DNA of 33,852 bases from Polymorphobacter sp. GTDB taxonomy: Bacteria; Pseudomonadota; Alphaproteobacteria; Sphingomonadales; Sphingomonadaceae. The notes under the pieces were generated by a model that worked only from the letters and a program-made list of their open reading frames with translations, made no database searches and was not told the DNA's origin. Shown piece by piece: positions 8,091 through 15,868 of the stretch. Both the position numbers and the translations under genes were made by a program. Each line of letters starts with the position of its first letter. Position 1 is the first letter of the stretch. The stretch is taken from the NCBI RefSeq assembly GCF_025362435.1, contig NZ_JANYGL010000001.1:1-33852 (forward strand), written 5' to 3'.

Positions 8091-8162
8091 CTATCCCAGC
8101 GAAGGCGGGGACCCAAGGTCACCGAGCGTACGGACTTTGGATCCCCGCCTTCGCGGGGATAA
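8091..8162. repeat. 72-base hairpin element, copy 3 (diverged)
   Basis: The arms at 8091-8120 and 8133-8162 have a 12-base loop and the core GCGAAGGCGGGGACCCA with its partner. Pairing extends three more bases on each side (8088-8165), with five mismatches over 33 pairs. It has the same geometry as the other copies with different sequence details. Confidence 0.8.
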
Positions 8163-8362
8163 CGCTCGGGAAGCCACGTTCTCCCGGGACGGCTTAGTTA
8201 TTCGTCGCGTGACAGACGCCTCGAGCAGCGGCTCTTCGCTCTGCGCCTCCCAACGCTCAAGGCGCGCGACCCCTTCCCCAAGGGATCGCGCGCCCATCGC
8301 CCGCTCGGTTGCCCACCCCGCGTCGCTTCGCCGCCGGCTAACTCGGCCGCCGCCGACAATTC

Positions 8363-9193
8363 TTACGCCGCATCCGCAGCCGTTATTGCGCGCCGCCGCA
8401 TCGTCGCGCCGATCGCGCCAAATCCGACCAGCAGCAACGCCCATGATGCAGGTTCGGGAACCCCGCCGACCGGCGGCGGGGTGATTGGGTCGTGGTTGAT
8501 CGCGGCGACTTCAGCGGCGGTCAGCACGCCGTCGTAAAAGCGCGCCGAGGCGATGTTCGCGGTCGACCACTCGCCCTGTCCACCGCCCATGTTGTTGTCG
8601 ATGAACAGGTTGATCAGCCCGCCCGGCAGAAGGTCGAGCGAATTCGTCGTCGCCGTAAACGATCCGACGCCGTCGATATAGGCGGTGACGTTGTTCAGGC
8701 CCGAAGGACCGACGGTGAGTGCGACGTTGCGATAGACCCCGTTGCTGAAGGCGACACTGCTGCCGCTGACCGGATAGACGTCGAGCTGGTTCGACGGGTC
8801 GACATAGAAACCGGCGTCCGATGCCCGGTCCGTGACGTCGAGGATTCGCCGCCACGCGTTCTGGCGATCGAAGAATTCGAAGGTCAGCGCGACCGAATAG
8901 CTGTCGCTGGTCAGCAGCCCGGTGCTGTTGAACGCGAGGCCGCCCTGGTTGGCGTTGGCGTTGGTCCCGCCAACGAAATAGACCGGTCGCGTGTGGCCGT
9001 AGACCGTGTCGTTGACGAAGCCGCTCGTTCCCGACGGGTCGATCGCGACGAGGTCAGCCGCACCGGCGGTCGACGATGCCAGCGTGTTGTCGAAGAAATA
9101 GCTCGCCTTCAACGTCGCGGCGTCGACGTGCGCCGCGATCGCCATGGCGAGGAGTGAAAGACCGGTGGCAAGCGATCTGCTGAGACGGGACAT
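8363..9193 (-). CDS. Exported LamG-like protein with PEPxxWA-CTERM sorting signal
   Basis: The 276-residue protein has a signal peptide (about 1-25, ending near AHVDA). A beta-rich domain follows (about 27-235) that resembles concanavalin/LamG jelly-roll domains, with patterns such as RFYDGVLTAAEVAAIN near its end. The C-terminus has the tripartite sorting tag VPEPASWALLLVGFG then MRRR (about 245-269), made of a PEP motif, a membrane helix and a basic cluster. Such tags are recognised by exosortase and are found on surface or matrix proteins of biofilm- and EPS-producing Gram-negatives. The WA after PEP is the alphaproteobacterial variant. A strong GGAGGAA ribosome site precedes the ATG. The ligand is unknown and no exosortase gene is in the window. 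Confidence 0.88.
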   Translation of the reverse strand: MSRLSRSLATGLSLLAMAIAAHVDAATLKASYFFDNTLASSTAGAADLVAIDPSGTSGFVNDTVYGHTRPVYFVGGTNANANQGGLAFNSTGLLTSDSYSVALTFEFFDRQNAWRRILDVTDRASDAGFYVDPSNQLDVYPVSGSSVAFSNGVYRNVALTVGPSGLNNVTAYIDGVGSFTATTNSLDLLPGGLINLFIDNNMGGGQGEWSTANIASARFYDGVLTAAEVAAINHDPITPPPVGGVPEPASWALLLVGFGAIGATMRRRAITAADAA

Positions 9194-9227
9194 CGGTGGT
9201 TCCTCCGGCGTTTAGCTTTCGCCGACG

Positions 9228-9274
9228 GTTATATTGTCCGCCAACTCGAGCAGAAACCCTCCGATCAGGGGGTT
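9228..9274 (-). promoter_or_regulatory. Lux-box-like dyad and -10 element upstream of the PEPxxWA gene
   Basis: The 20-base dyad AACCCTCCGATCAGGGGGTT (9255-9274) has 8 of 10 pairs complementary. On the minus strand it is followed after 21 bases by TATAAC (rc of 9228-9233), a plausible -10. That places the dyad centre about 43 bases before the expected transcript start, which is the usual place for LuxR activation at -42.5. The outer bases AACC/GGTT are not a textbook lux box, so this is a proposal. Confidence 0.45.
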
Positions 9275-9306
9275 ATAGTTAATCTCACGTTCATTTTTCG
9301 AGCGCG

Positions 9307-10041
9307 CTAGATGTCGATGATACCGAACGACGCCGCCGTCGCCACGAGTTCAGCCCGCGTCCTCGCCTTCAACCGCCGCTTCGCCTTTTCGACGAATTCA
9401 TGCGCGGTAGACACCGCGACCCCGAGCTCTTTCGCAATCGCTGCGTCCGACTTGCCCCGTGCGACCAGGCGCAGGCTGGCGATCTCGCGCTCGGTCAAGC
9501 CCATCGGCGGCAGGGCGAAGCCGTGGCTGGCAACGAGCGTTCGGACGTGGGTGTGGAGGCAGATCGCGATCAGGCAGAGATAGTCGCGGATGCCGGGATC
9601 GGCGATCTCGCGGTGACCCGCGAGGCTGATGAGACCGGCGCGCGTACCGATCGTCGGCAAGGGCACGACGAGCCCCTCGATCCACCCTGCCGCCGCGGCC
9701 GCTTCGATCGACGCGCGTCCGACGCGTGCCATCGTGCGGTCGGCACGGAGATCGCTCCAGGTGAACGGCTCCCGCCGCGTGTTGAGGGCGTCGATCAGCG
9801 GGTCGCGGTCGATCATGCCGCTGCCGACGTAGAATCGCGTCCACGCGTCGGGCCGGTCGATGATGTAGAACACCGCGCGATCGCGGTCGGCGAGGTCGAC
9901 TTCGCCGCAGGCGAAGGTGTCGAAGCCGTAGGGTGCGATCGACGCGCTGAACAACGCCTTGCACGCCGCGGGTGAGTCGAGGCGGCGCAGCTCGGCGTTG
10001 AAAGCGGAGGCGTTGCGTTGGCCCAAGCTGCCCCCTGCCAA
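9307..10041 (-). CDS. LuxR-family regulator with acyl-homoserine-lactone-type binding domain
   Basis: The 244-residue protein has an N-terminal autoinducer-binding-like domain (about 20-165) that keeps the pocket residues known from TraR/LuxR: Trp67, Tyr71, Asp80-Pro81, Trp95 and Gly123. A C-terminal LuxR-type HTH begins at LTEREIASLRL (about 178-240). It probably senses an acyl-homoserine lactone or a related ligand and binds DNA as a dimer. No luxI synthase is in the window, so it is a solo or its partner lies elsewhere. The likely start is TTG at 10041, because an in-frame TAG lies just upstream and no ATG or GTG is suitably placed. It shares orientation with the PEPxxWA gene 113 bases downstream, a candidate target. 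Confidence 0.88.
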   Translation of the reverse strand: MAGGSLGQRNASAFNAELRRLDSPAACKALFSASIAPYGFDTFACGEVDLADRDRAVFYIIDRPDAWTRFYVGSGMIDRDPLIDALNTRREPFTWSDLRADRTMARVGRASIEAAAAAGWIEGLVVPLPTIGTRAGLISLAGHREIADPGIRDYLCLIAICLHTHVRTLVASHGFALPPMGLTEREIASLRLVARGKSDAAIAKELGVAVSTAHEFVEKAKRRLKARTRAELVATAASFGIIDI

Positions 10042-10232
10042 GTCGACGCGATCCTAACCAAAGCAAGGGGGTGGTTCAAGCCGGCAGAAGCCCGGTCACG
10101 GCACTCCCGAGCATCAGGCGAGGGCGCTTCGGCCGGTTCGCGCGGCGCTCAGTCGCTGCGGCATTGCGCGCATGTCGGCGCAGCGATGTGCGGACTGTGT
10201 GCGCCCGTCTGCCGGAGGAGCAGCGTTTCACT

Positions 10233-10261
10233 TTGCTTTTCGGCGCTCGATACGAGATATG
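10233..10261 (+). promoter_or_regulatory. Possible rpiB-glyA promoter
   Basis: TTGCTT (10233-10238) and GATATG (10256-10261) are spaced 17 bases apart, about 32 bases before the rpiB start. An 11-base dyad CTCGATACGAG (10246-10256) lies in the spacer. The box matches are moderate. The rest of the 10042-10292 gap shows nothing else I can name. Confidence 0.35.
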
Positions 10262-10292
10262 GTATGCTCCCTGTAAGCAGTCGGGCGAACAC

Positions 10293-10754
10293 ATGCCGCG
10301 TGAAATTATTGCCATCGGTGCCGATCATGCCGGTTTTGCGATGAAAGCCGTATTGGTCGCCGACCTCGGCAAGATGGGTTACGACGTTCTCGATCTTGGA
10401 ACCAACAGCGAGGTCTCGGTCGACTATCCTGACTTCGGCTTCGCCGTCGGACGGGCGGTTACCGCTGGCGACGCGGTGCGCGGCATCCTCGTCTGCGGGA
10501 CCGGCATCGGCATGGCGATCGCGGCCAACCGCGATCCCGGCGTCCGCGCCGCCTTGTGCACCAGCGGCCTGATGGCACGACTGGCGCGCGAGCATAACGA
10601 TGCCAACGTCATGGCGCTCGGCAGCCGGATCGTCGGCATCGAGGTCGCTCGCGACTGCGTTCGCCAGTTCCTCAGCACCAGCTACAGCGGCGGCCGGCAT
10701 GCCGATCGCGTCGCCAAGTTATCGCATCCCGCATTCGAGGAGGCCGCCGAATGA
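10293..10754 (+). CDS. rpiB: Ribose-5-phosphate isomerase B
   Basis: The 153-residue RpiB/LacA-family enzyme interconverts ribose 5-phosphate and ribulose 5-phosphate in the pentose phosphate pathway. It shows the substrate site Asp11-His12 (GADHAG), the catalytic Cys68 followed by the GTGIGM loop (69-74), and the [12 protein letters not shown] segment. The frame is open upstream to 10071, but the ATG at 10293 gives the family-typical start ([13 protein letters not shown]) and normal length. Its stop overlaps the glyA start as ATGA, an arrangement common in alphaproteobacteria and indicating cotranscription. Confidence 0.95.
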   Translation: MPREIIAIGADHAGFAMKAVLVADLGKMGYDVLDLGTNSEVSVDYPDFGFAVGRAVTAGDAVRGILVCGTGIGMAIAANRDPGVRAALCTSGLMARLAREHNDANVMALGSRIVGIEVARDCVRQFLSTSYSGGRHADRVAKLSHPAFEEAAE

Positions 10755-12073
10755 GTCCCGCCATCGCCCAGGGCACCGCCCGGCCCGCTGCCCAAGTCGC
10801 TGGATATGACGGTTTCTTTAGCGATCCGGTCGAGGGCGAGGTCGCCCGCGCAATCGCAATGGAGCTCGACCGGCAGCAGAATCAGATCGAGCTGATCGCG
10901 TCGGAAAACTTCGTCAGCCGCGCCGTCCTCGACGCGCAGGGATCGATTTTCACCAACAAATACGCCGAGGGCTACCCCGGCAAGCGCTATTACCAGGGCT
11001 GCGCGCCGTCGGACATCGTCGAGTCGCTGGCGATTGAGCGGGCGAAGGCGCTGTTCGATTGCGCCTATGCCAACGTTCAGCCGCATTCAGGAGCGCAGGC
11101 GAACGGCGCGGTGATGCTTGCGCTGGTCAAGCCGGGCGAGACGATTCTCGGCATGTCGCTCGACGCCGGCGGGCATTTGACCCACGGTGCGGCGCCGTCG
11201 ATGTCGGGCAAATGGTTCAACGCGGTCCAGTACGGCGTTCGCCGCGATAACCATCTGATCGACTATGACGCGGTCGAGGAACTTGCCCGGACGCACCGCC
11301 CGAAGCTGATCATCGCCGGCGGCTCGGCTTACCCGCGGGTAATCGATTTCGCCCGGTTTCGTGCGATCGCCGATTCGGTCGGGGCACTACTAATGGTAGA
11401 CATGGCGCACTTCGCCGGTCTGGTCGCTGCGGGCATCCACCCGAGCCCTTTGCCGCACGCCGATGTGGTTACAACGACGACTCACAAGACCCTGCGCGGT
11501 CCGCGCGGCGGAATGATCCTCTCGAACGATCTGGAGCTCGGCAAGAAGTTCAACTCGGCGGTGTTTCCGGGGATGCAGGGCGGTCCGCTGATGCACGTCA
11601 TCGCCGCCAAGGCAGTCGCCTTCGGTGAGGCCTTGCGCCCTGAATTCAAGGACTACGCCCGTGCTGTCGTCACCAACGCGCAGGTCCTCGCGGCAAGGCT
11701 CGCGGCGCGCGGCTGCGCCGTCGTAGCCGGCGGGACCGACACGCATCTGGCGCTGATCGACCTCAGCCCGAAGAACCTTACCGGTAAAGACGCCGACGAA
11801 GCGCTCGAGCGCGCGGGCATCACCTGCAACAAGAACGGCATCCCGTTCGACACGCTCCCCCCAACCAAGACCAGCGGCATCCGCGTCGGCTCCCCCGCCG
11901 GCACCACCCGCGGCTTCGGCGTCGCCGAATTCGGCTCGATCGGCGACATGATTGCCGATGTTTTAGATGGACTTGCAGCAAACGGCGAAGCCGGCAACGG
12001 CACCGTCGAGGCGGCGGTCAACGCCCGCGTCCGGGCACTTTGCGCGCGCTTTCCGATCTATCCGGCCGCGTGA
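10751..12073 (+). CDS. glyA: Serine hydroxymethyltransferase
   Basis: The 440-residue PLP enzyme converts serine and tetrahydrofolate to glycine and 5,10-methylene-tetrahydrofolate, the main source of one-carbon units. Visible motifs include LIASENFVS (48-56), [11 protein letters not shown] (71-81) and the PLP lysine in [14 protein letters not shown] (Lys246). Full length. Start ATG at 10751 overlaps the rpiB stop, giving about 17 residues before the usual family N-terminus. The TrmFO encoded at the end of this window also uses the 5,10-methylene-tetrahydrofolate made by this enzyme. Confidence 0.97.
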   Translation: MSPAIAQGTARPAAQVAGYDGFFSDPVEGEVARAIAMELDRQQNQIELIASENFVSRAVLDAQGSIFTNKYAEGYPGKRYYQGCAPSDIVESLAIERAKALFDCAYANVQPHSGAQANGAVMLALVKPGETILGMSLDAGGHLTHGAAPSMSGKWFNAVQYGVRRDNHLIDYDAVEELARTHRPKLIIAGGSAYPRVIDFARFRAIADSVGALLMVDMAHFAGLVAAGIHPSPLPHADVVTTTTHKTLRGPRGGMILSNDLELGKKFNSAVFPGMQGGPLMHVIAAKAVAFGEALRPEFKDYARAVVTNAQVLAARLAARGCAVVAGGTDTHLALIDLSPKNLTGKDADEALERAGITCNKNGIPFDTLPPTKTSGIRVGSPAGTTRGFGVAEFGSIGDMIADVLDGLAANGEAGNGTVEAAVNARVRALCARFPIYPAA

Positions 12074-12079
12074 AGCAAG

Positions 12080-12589
12080 GTGCGTTGCCCCTTCTGCGCC
12101 AACGACGACAGCCAGGTTAAGGACAGCCGCCCGACCGAGGACGGCGGCGCGATTCGCCGCCGCCGCCAGTGCCCCGCCTGCGGCGCGCGCTTCACTACTT
12201 TCGAGCGCATCCAGTTGCGCGAGATGATCGTGGTCAAGAAGTCGGGCAAGCGCGAGGTGTTCGATCGTGACAAGCTCGCCAAGTCGATCGAGATCGCCTG
12301 CCGCAAGCGCCCGATCGAACCGCAGCGGATCGAACGGCTGGTCAACGGCGTCGTCCGGCGCCTCGAATCGTCGGGCGAGGCCGAACTCGGCGTCGGGCTG
12401 GTCGGCGAGATGGTGATGGAGGGGCTGCAGGCGCTCGACCCCGTCGCTTACATCCGATTCGCGAGCGTTTACCGGGACTTCCGCGAGGCGCGCGATTTCG
12501 AGACGTTTGCCGGGGCGCTCGGGGTCGTCAAGACCGCGCTCGATAAAAGCGAACGCCCGCTGCCACGTCTCGTCGGCGAGGCGGAGTGA
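12080..12589 (+). CDS. nrdR: Transcriptional repressor NrdR
   Basis: The 169-residue repressor of ribonucleotide reductase genes has an N-terminal zinc ribbon with Cys3, Cys6, Cys31 and Cys34, followed by an ATP-cone domain (about 49-139). It senses dATP/ATP and binds NrdR boxes in nrd promoters. The start is GTG at 12080, six bases after the glyA stop, giving the invariant MRCPFC beginning. The order glyA-nrdR is common in alphaproteobacteria. The gene ends in a 4-base overlap with the next one. Confidence 0.96.
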   Translation: MRCPFCANDDSQVKDSRPTEDGGAIRRRRQCPACGARFTTFERIQLREMIVVKKSGKREVFDRDKLAKSIEIACRKRPIEPQRIERLVNGVVRRLESSGEAELGVGLVGEMVMEGLQALDPVAYIRFASVYRDFREARDFETFAGALGVVKTALDKSERPLPRLVGEAE

Positions 12590-13332
12590 GCGCAGCCGGG
12601 TCACCGCCGCCCGCCGTCATCCTCGTCCGCCCGCAACTTGGGGCGAATATCGGGGCGTGCGCGCGGGCGATGCTCAACTTCGGGCTGACCGACATGCGAC
12701 TCGTTGCGCCGCGCGACGGCTGGCCGAACCCCAACGCCGGTCCGTCGGCTAGCGGCGCCGACCAGGTGCTGGCCGATGCGCGGGTGTTCGAGACGGTCGC
12801 GGAGGCAGTTGCCGACCTCAATTTCGTCTACGCGACGACGCTCCGCAATCGCGCGTTGACGCGTCCGGTCGTGACCCCGGCACAGGCGGCGGGCGAGACG
12901 CGCGATCGTCGTGAACCGAGCGGGTTGATGTTCGGGCCTGAACGTTCGGGGCTCGAAACCGATGATCTCGCGCTAGCGCATGCGATCCTGACGATCCCGG
13001 TCAATCCTGACTTCGGGTCGCTCAACCTCGCTCAGGCGGTGTTGATCAATGCTTACGAATGGTTCCGCACAGGCGATTCGACCCCGGCAACCGTATTCGT
13101 TAATTATGAAGGGCCGGCGCTTCACGCCGATCTCGAGCGGCTGATTGTCTCGGTCGACGCGGATTTAGAGGCAGCGGGCTACTACGGAACGACGACACGG
13201 GTCGCAATCGCACGTCGCCTCGTCCGAAATCTGTTAACCCGCCCAGCGTTTAGCGACAATGAAGTGCGGACGCTTCGTGGCGTGTTCCGGGCGCTGGCCC
13301 ACCCGCGCCGGAACACCGACGCGGGGGACTAG
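12586..13332 (+). CDS. trmJ: TrmJ-like tRNA/rRNA 2'-O-methyltransferase (SPOUT)
   Basis: The 248-residue SpoU/TrmH-family methyltransferase transfers methyl groups from S-adenosylmethionine to RNA ribose. It shows the three family motifs: [20 protein letters not shown] near residues 13-32, [14 protein letters not shown], and [16 protein letters not shown], which form the trefoil-knot SAM site. The pattern fits TrmJ, which methylates position 32 of tRNAs, although a related RNA target cannot be excluded. The start is GTG at 12586, overlapping the nrdR stop. It ends 8 bases before the convergent ctrA stop. Confidence 0.85.
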   Translation: MSAAGSPPPAVILVRPQLGANIGACARAMLNFGLTDMRLVAPRDGWPNPNAGPSASGADQVLADARVFETVAEAVADLNFVYATTLRNRALTRPVVTPAQAAGETRDRREPSGLMFGPERSGLETDDLALAHAILTIPVNPDFGSLNLAQAVLINAYEWFRTGDSTPATVFVNYEGPALHADLERLIVSVDADLEAAGYYGTTTRVAIARRLVRNLLTRPAFSDNEVRTLRGVFRALAHPRRNTDAGD

Positions 13333-13340
13333 GCGATGGG

Positions 13341-14051
13341 TCAGGCGACCTGTTGCACTACGGCATCGGCGCGCTCGGGATCACGCAGCGCATAGCCGCG
13401 GCCCCAGACGGTTTCGATGCATGTCGCGGCATTGTCGCCGGCGCTTGCGAGCTTTTTGCGGAGCTTGCAGACGAAGACGTCGATGATCTTGAGCTCGGGC
13501 TCGTCGCGACCGCCATAGAGGTGGGTCAGGAACATTTCCTTGGTCAGCGTCATACCCTTGCGGAGCGAGAGCAGTTCGAGGATCGAGTATTCCTTGCCGG
13601 TCAGCGCGACGCGATGATTGTCGACGGTGACGAGGCGGGCAGACAGATCGATCGCCATCGCGCCGGTGCGGATGATCGACTCCGCATGGCCCTTCGAGCG
13701 TCGGACGAGTGCATGAAGCCGAGCGACGAGTTCATCGCGCTGGAAAGGCTTGGTGACATAATCGTCCGCGCCGAAGCCAAACCCACTGACCTTGGTCGCG
13801 GTCTCGGCGTCTCCCGAAAGGATCATGACCGGGGTCGTGATCCGGGCCAGGCGCATCCGCCGCAATACTTCGTAACCGTGGACATCGGGCAGCGTCAGAT
13901 CGAGCAGGATTGCATCGTAATCGTAAAGTCTCGCCAGTTCGATTGCTGCCTCGCCCTCGGAAACAGTTTCGTGTTCCACCCCGACACCACTCAGCATCAA
14001 CGTAACGGCTCGCGCCATCAACTTGTCATCTTCGATCAGCAGTACGCGCAT
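13341..14051 (-). CDS. ctrA: Cell-cycle response regulator CtrA
   Basis: The 236-residue OmpR-family regulator has a receiver domain with the acidic pair in IEDD (7-10), phospho-acceptor Asp51 and Lys101. A winged-helix domain (about 128-230) contains the CtrA hallmark segments [27 protein letters not shown] and [12 protein letters not shown]. In Caulobacter and relatives CtrA controls cell-cycle, flagellar and pilus genes. In sphingomonads it is linked mainly to motility. ATG at 14051 is chosen because AAAGGG lies 5 bases upstream and MRVLLIEDD is the conserved start. A GTG at 14057 is also in frame. The C-terminus ends in QVA rather than the AA degron of Caulobacter CtrA. The 162-base leader has only a CtrA half-site (TTAAC, 14136-14140). 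Confidence 0.94.
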   Translation of the reverse strand: MRVLLIEDDKLMARAVTLMLSGVGVEHETVSEGEAAIELARLYDYDAILLDLTLPDVHGYEVLRRMRLARITTPVMILSGDAETATKVSGFGFGADDYVTKPFQRDELVARLHALVRRSKGHAESIIRTGAMAIDLSARLVTVDNHRVALTGKEYSILELLSLRKGMTLTKEMFLTHLYGGRDEPELKIIDVFVCKLRKKLASAGDNAATCIETVWGRGYALRDPERADAVVQQVA

Positions 14052-14213
14052 GACCACCCTTTCACTAACCGAAGCATCCCACCGTGCCTCGGCGCAGCAT
14101 CAGATAAACGCATTTCATCGCACAAGTAAAGAAGCTTAACTATACCCAAATGCAGTAATTGGCGAGCGATGCACAACGACCACAGATATCGATCCGCGAC
14201 GACCGTCGACGGC

Positions 14214-14483
14214 TTAGTGCCGGCTTTCGAACACTTCGCGGTAGACCTGAACCCGCGTGACGCGGAGGCCTGGAGTACCCGCAGCGTCGATCGCGCGCTC
14301 CCACAACCGGAGTTCTTCGTCGCTCAAGCTGTATCGGGTGCAGGCTTCTGTGCGGCTGACCACGCCTTCGCGGATCCCGCGGACGACGTCAGCCTTGCGG
14401 CTGGCGACCCAGCGCTTGGTATCCGAAGGCGGCATCCGATCGACTGCTGAGAGGCCTTCGGCGGCAGTAATGCGTTGGGGCAT
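14214..14483 (-). CDS. sciP: CtrA-inhibitory protein SciP (DUF1153)
   Basis: The 89-residue protein matches the SciP/DUF1153 pattern. It has RWVASRKADVVRGIREG, then EACTRYSLSDEELRLWERAI (a helix-turn-helix-like unit) and GLRVTRVQVYRE near the C-terminus. In Caulobacter SciP binds CtrA and DNA and blocks CtrA-dependent transcription early in the cell cycle, and it also affects flagellar genes. Here it lies directly upstream of ctrA on the same strand and divergent from mnmA. The leader has a perfect 11-base palindrome (GGGAATTTCCC, 14486-14496) just before the ATG, and the GGGAA in it may serve as ribosome site. Confidence 0.9.
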   Translation of the reverse strand: MPQRITAAEGLSAVDRMPPSDTKRWVASRKADVVRGIREGVVSRTEACTRYSLSDEELRLWERAIDAAGTPGLRVTRVQVYREVFESRH

Positions 14484-14513
14484 GGGAAATTCCCGTTTAA
14501 GCTAAGCAAACTT

Positions 14514-14529
14514 TGTACAACACCGTACA
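14514..14529. promoter_or_regulatory. Perfect TGTAC-N6-GTACA dyad between sciP and mnmA
   Basis: TGTAC (14514-14518) and GTACA (14525-14529) form a perfect 16-base dyad in the AT-rich 83-base divergent promoter region. It lies about 31 bases from the sciP start and 38 bases from the mnmA start. It looks like the binding site of a dimeric regulator, but the regulator is unknown. It does not match the CtrA consensus TTAA-N7-TTAA. Confidence 0.45.
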
Positions 14530-14566
14530 CTGAAGCGCTATAGTTCATCTGAGATAAATATTAGCA

Positions 14567-15736
14567 ATGAACGTTGATCCTTCAAATGTTTTTATGGTTG
14601 AGGAAGCATTAAGATTGCCGCTGCCTAGAACACGAGTAGTCGTCGCAATGTCAGGCGGTGTGGATTCTTCGGTCGTCGCCGCGCTCTGCGTCGAGGCGGG
14701 TTGCGAGACAATTGGCGTTACACTTCAACTTTATGATGACGGTGCCGCTCGTGCTCGAGCTGGAGCTTGCTGCGCTGGCGCCGATATCGCCGACGCTCGG
14801 CGCGTCGCCGACCGTCTTGGCATCGCGCATTATGTCCTCGACTATGAAAACGCGTTTCGTGACGCGGTCATCGAGGACTTTGCCGATTCTTACCTGCGCG
14901 GCGAAACGCCTGTACCGTGCATCCGCTGTAATCAGACCGTGAAGTTCCGCGACTTGCTCGCCGTTGCGCGCGATCTTGGCGCGGAATGTCTCGCGACCGG
15001 TCACTATGTTCGTCGAATCGACGGGAAGCACGGCGCGGAACTTCATCGCGGGATCGATCCGGCGAAGGACCAGAGCTATTTTCTTTACGCGACGACGCGC
15101 GAGCAACTCGAATACTTGCGCTTTCCGCTTGGCGGGCTGACCAAGAGCGCAGTGCGCGCGCACGCAACCCGCCTTAGGCTCGACGTCGCGGCAAAGCCGG
15201 ACAGCCAGGATATCTGCTTTGTGCCTGGCGGTGACTATGCGTCGGTCGTACGTCGGGTCCGGCCTGAGGCCGACGCGCCGGGCGACATCGTCGACTACAC
15301 CGGCCGTGTCCTTGGCCGTCACGCCGGGATCGTCGGCTACACGATCGGCCAGCGCCGTGGGCTCGAGCTCGGTGGCCTCCGCGAACCGCTATATGTTGTC
15401 GGTCTCGATGCCGGTCGTCGCCAAGTCATCGTCGGGCCGCGCGCCGCGCTCGCGGTGTCGGGCGTGACCCTTGCTGACTTCAACTGGCTTGGCGACACGG
15501 CGGCGGCCGAACCGGGTGGCGAACTCGTCGAGGTCAAGGTTCGCTCGATGGCGGTGGCGGCTCGCGCGCGCCTGACTGGCAGCAACGAGCGGTCGCTGAT
15601 CTTCGACGAGCCGGAATACGGCGTCGCGCCGGGGCAGGCGGCGGTGATCTACGCGGGGTCGCGTGTTCTCGGCGGGGGAACGATCGCTTCGACGGTGCCT
15701 GTGGTGCAGCCCGAGCCGGCAGTGTCAATCGCCTGA
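14567..15736 (+). CDS. mnmA: tRNA-specific 2-thiouridylase MnmA
   Basis: The 389-residue PP-loop enzyme makes 2-thiouridine at the wobble position 34 of Lys, Glu and Gln tRNAs, using ATP and sulfur relayed from TusE or IscS. It has the PP-loop SGGVDSS (29-35), the catalytic cysteines Cys120 in CIRCN and Cys216 in DICFVPGG, and GHYVRR. Normal length. Start ATG at 14567; an ATG at 14594 is also in frame. The first 60 bases are clearly AT-richer than the rest. The gene lies between the ctrA-sciP pair and the flagellar operon without an obvious functional link. One of the activator boxes overlaps its last codons. Confidence 0.95.
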   Translation: MNVDPSNVFMVEEALRLPLPRTRVVVAMSGGVDSSVVAALCVEAGCETIGVTLQLYDDGAARARAGACCAGADIADARRVADRLGIAHYVLDYENAFRDAVIEDFADSYLRGETPVPCIRCNQTVKFRDLLAVARDLGAECLATGHYVRRIDGKHGAELHRGIDPAKDQSYFLYATTREQLEYLRFPLGGLTKSAVRAHATRLRLDVAAKPDSQDICFVPGGDYASVVRRVRPEADAPGDIVDYTGRVLGRHAGIVGYTIGQRRGLELGGLREPLYVVGLDAGRRQVIVGPRAALAVSGVTLADFNWLGDTAAAEPGGELVEVKVRSMAVAARARLTGSNERSLIFDEPEYGVAPGQAAVIYAGSRVLGGGTIASTVPVVQPEPAVSIA

Positions 15737-15778
15737 CACGCGTCAATGAATTGACGTCCGAAGCGTCAATATCCTGAC
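15724..15778. promoter_or_regulatory. Three GTCA-N6-TGAC boxes (FleQ-box-like enhancer)
   Basis: GTCAAT-N4-TGAC occurs three times, at 15724-15737, 15742-15755 and 15765-15778. Each is a 14-base dyad. The middle copy GTCAATGAATTGAC nearly equals the FleQ box consensus from Pseudomonas aeruginosa, as I recall it (GTCaNTAAAtTGAC). Centres lie about 118, 100 and 77 bases upstream of the transcript start predicted from the sigma-54 promoter, which is normal for sigma-54 activator sites. The first box overlaps the end of mnmA. Confidence 0.75.
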
Positions 15779-15821
15779 GGCATGCGCAGGATCGCTGCCA
15801 ATCACGCTCCTGACGCTTCGC

Positions 15822-15839
15822 TTGGCACGCGGCTTGCTT
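15822..15839 (+). promoter_or_regulatory. Sigma-54 (RpoN) promoter of the flagellar operon
   Basis: TTGGCACG-CGGC-TTGCTT matches the sigma-54 consensus almost perfectly. The -24 GG is at 15824-15825 and the -12 GC at 15836-15837, with the required 10-base gap. The predicted start is near 15849, 20 bases before the activator gene. All following flagellar genes are closely packed, so this promoter may drive the whole 13-kb run. Confidence 0.9.
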
Positions 15840-15868
15840 AGCTCACGGCGAGACCCGGGGGCCTTGCC

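Larger units (their letters stand above)
7851..8362. other. Gene-free stretch with tandem repeat and two hairpin elements
   Basis: No convincing gene lies in these 512 bases. They contain a 20-base perfect tandem repeat (7881-7920) and two 72-base palindromic elements (7926-7997 and 8091-8162). I see nothing recognisable in 8163-8362, the region downstream of the minus-strand PEPxxWA gene. Open frames here are short and lack family features. Confidence 0.75.

Noticed and set aside
7851-8362. CRISPR array or insertion sequence in the repeat-bearing gap
   Set aside because: There are only a two-copy tandem repeat and two palindromes, with no regular spacers, no terminal inverted repeats around a gene and no transposase.
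14052-14213. Full CtrA box (TTAA-N7-TTAA) or GANTC sites in the ctrA leader
   Set aside because: Only a TTAAC half-site (14136-14140) is present and I found no GANTC there, so autoregulation as in Caulobacter is not supported by this leader.
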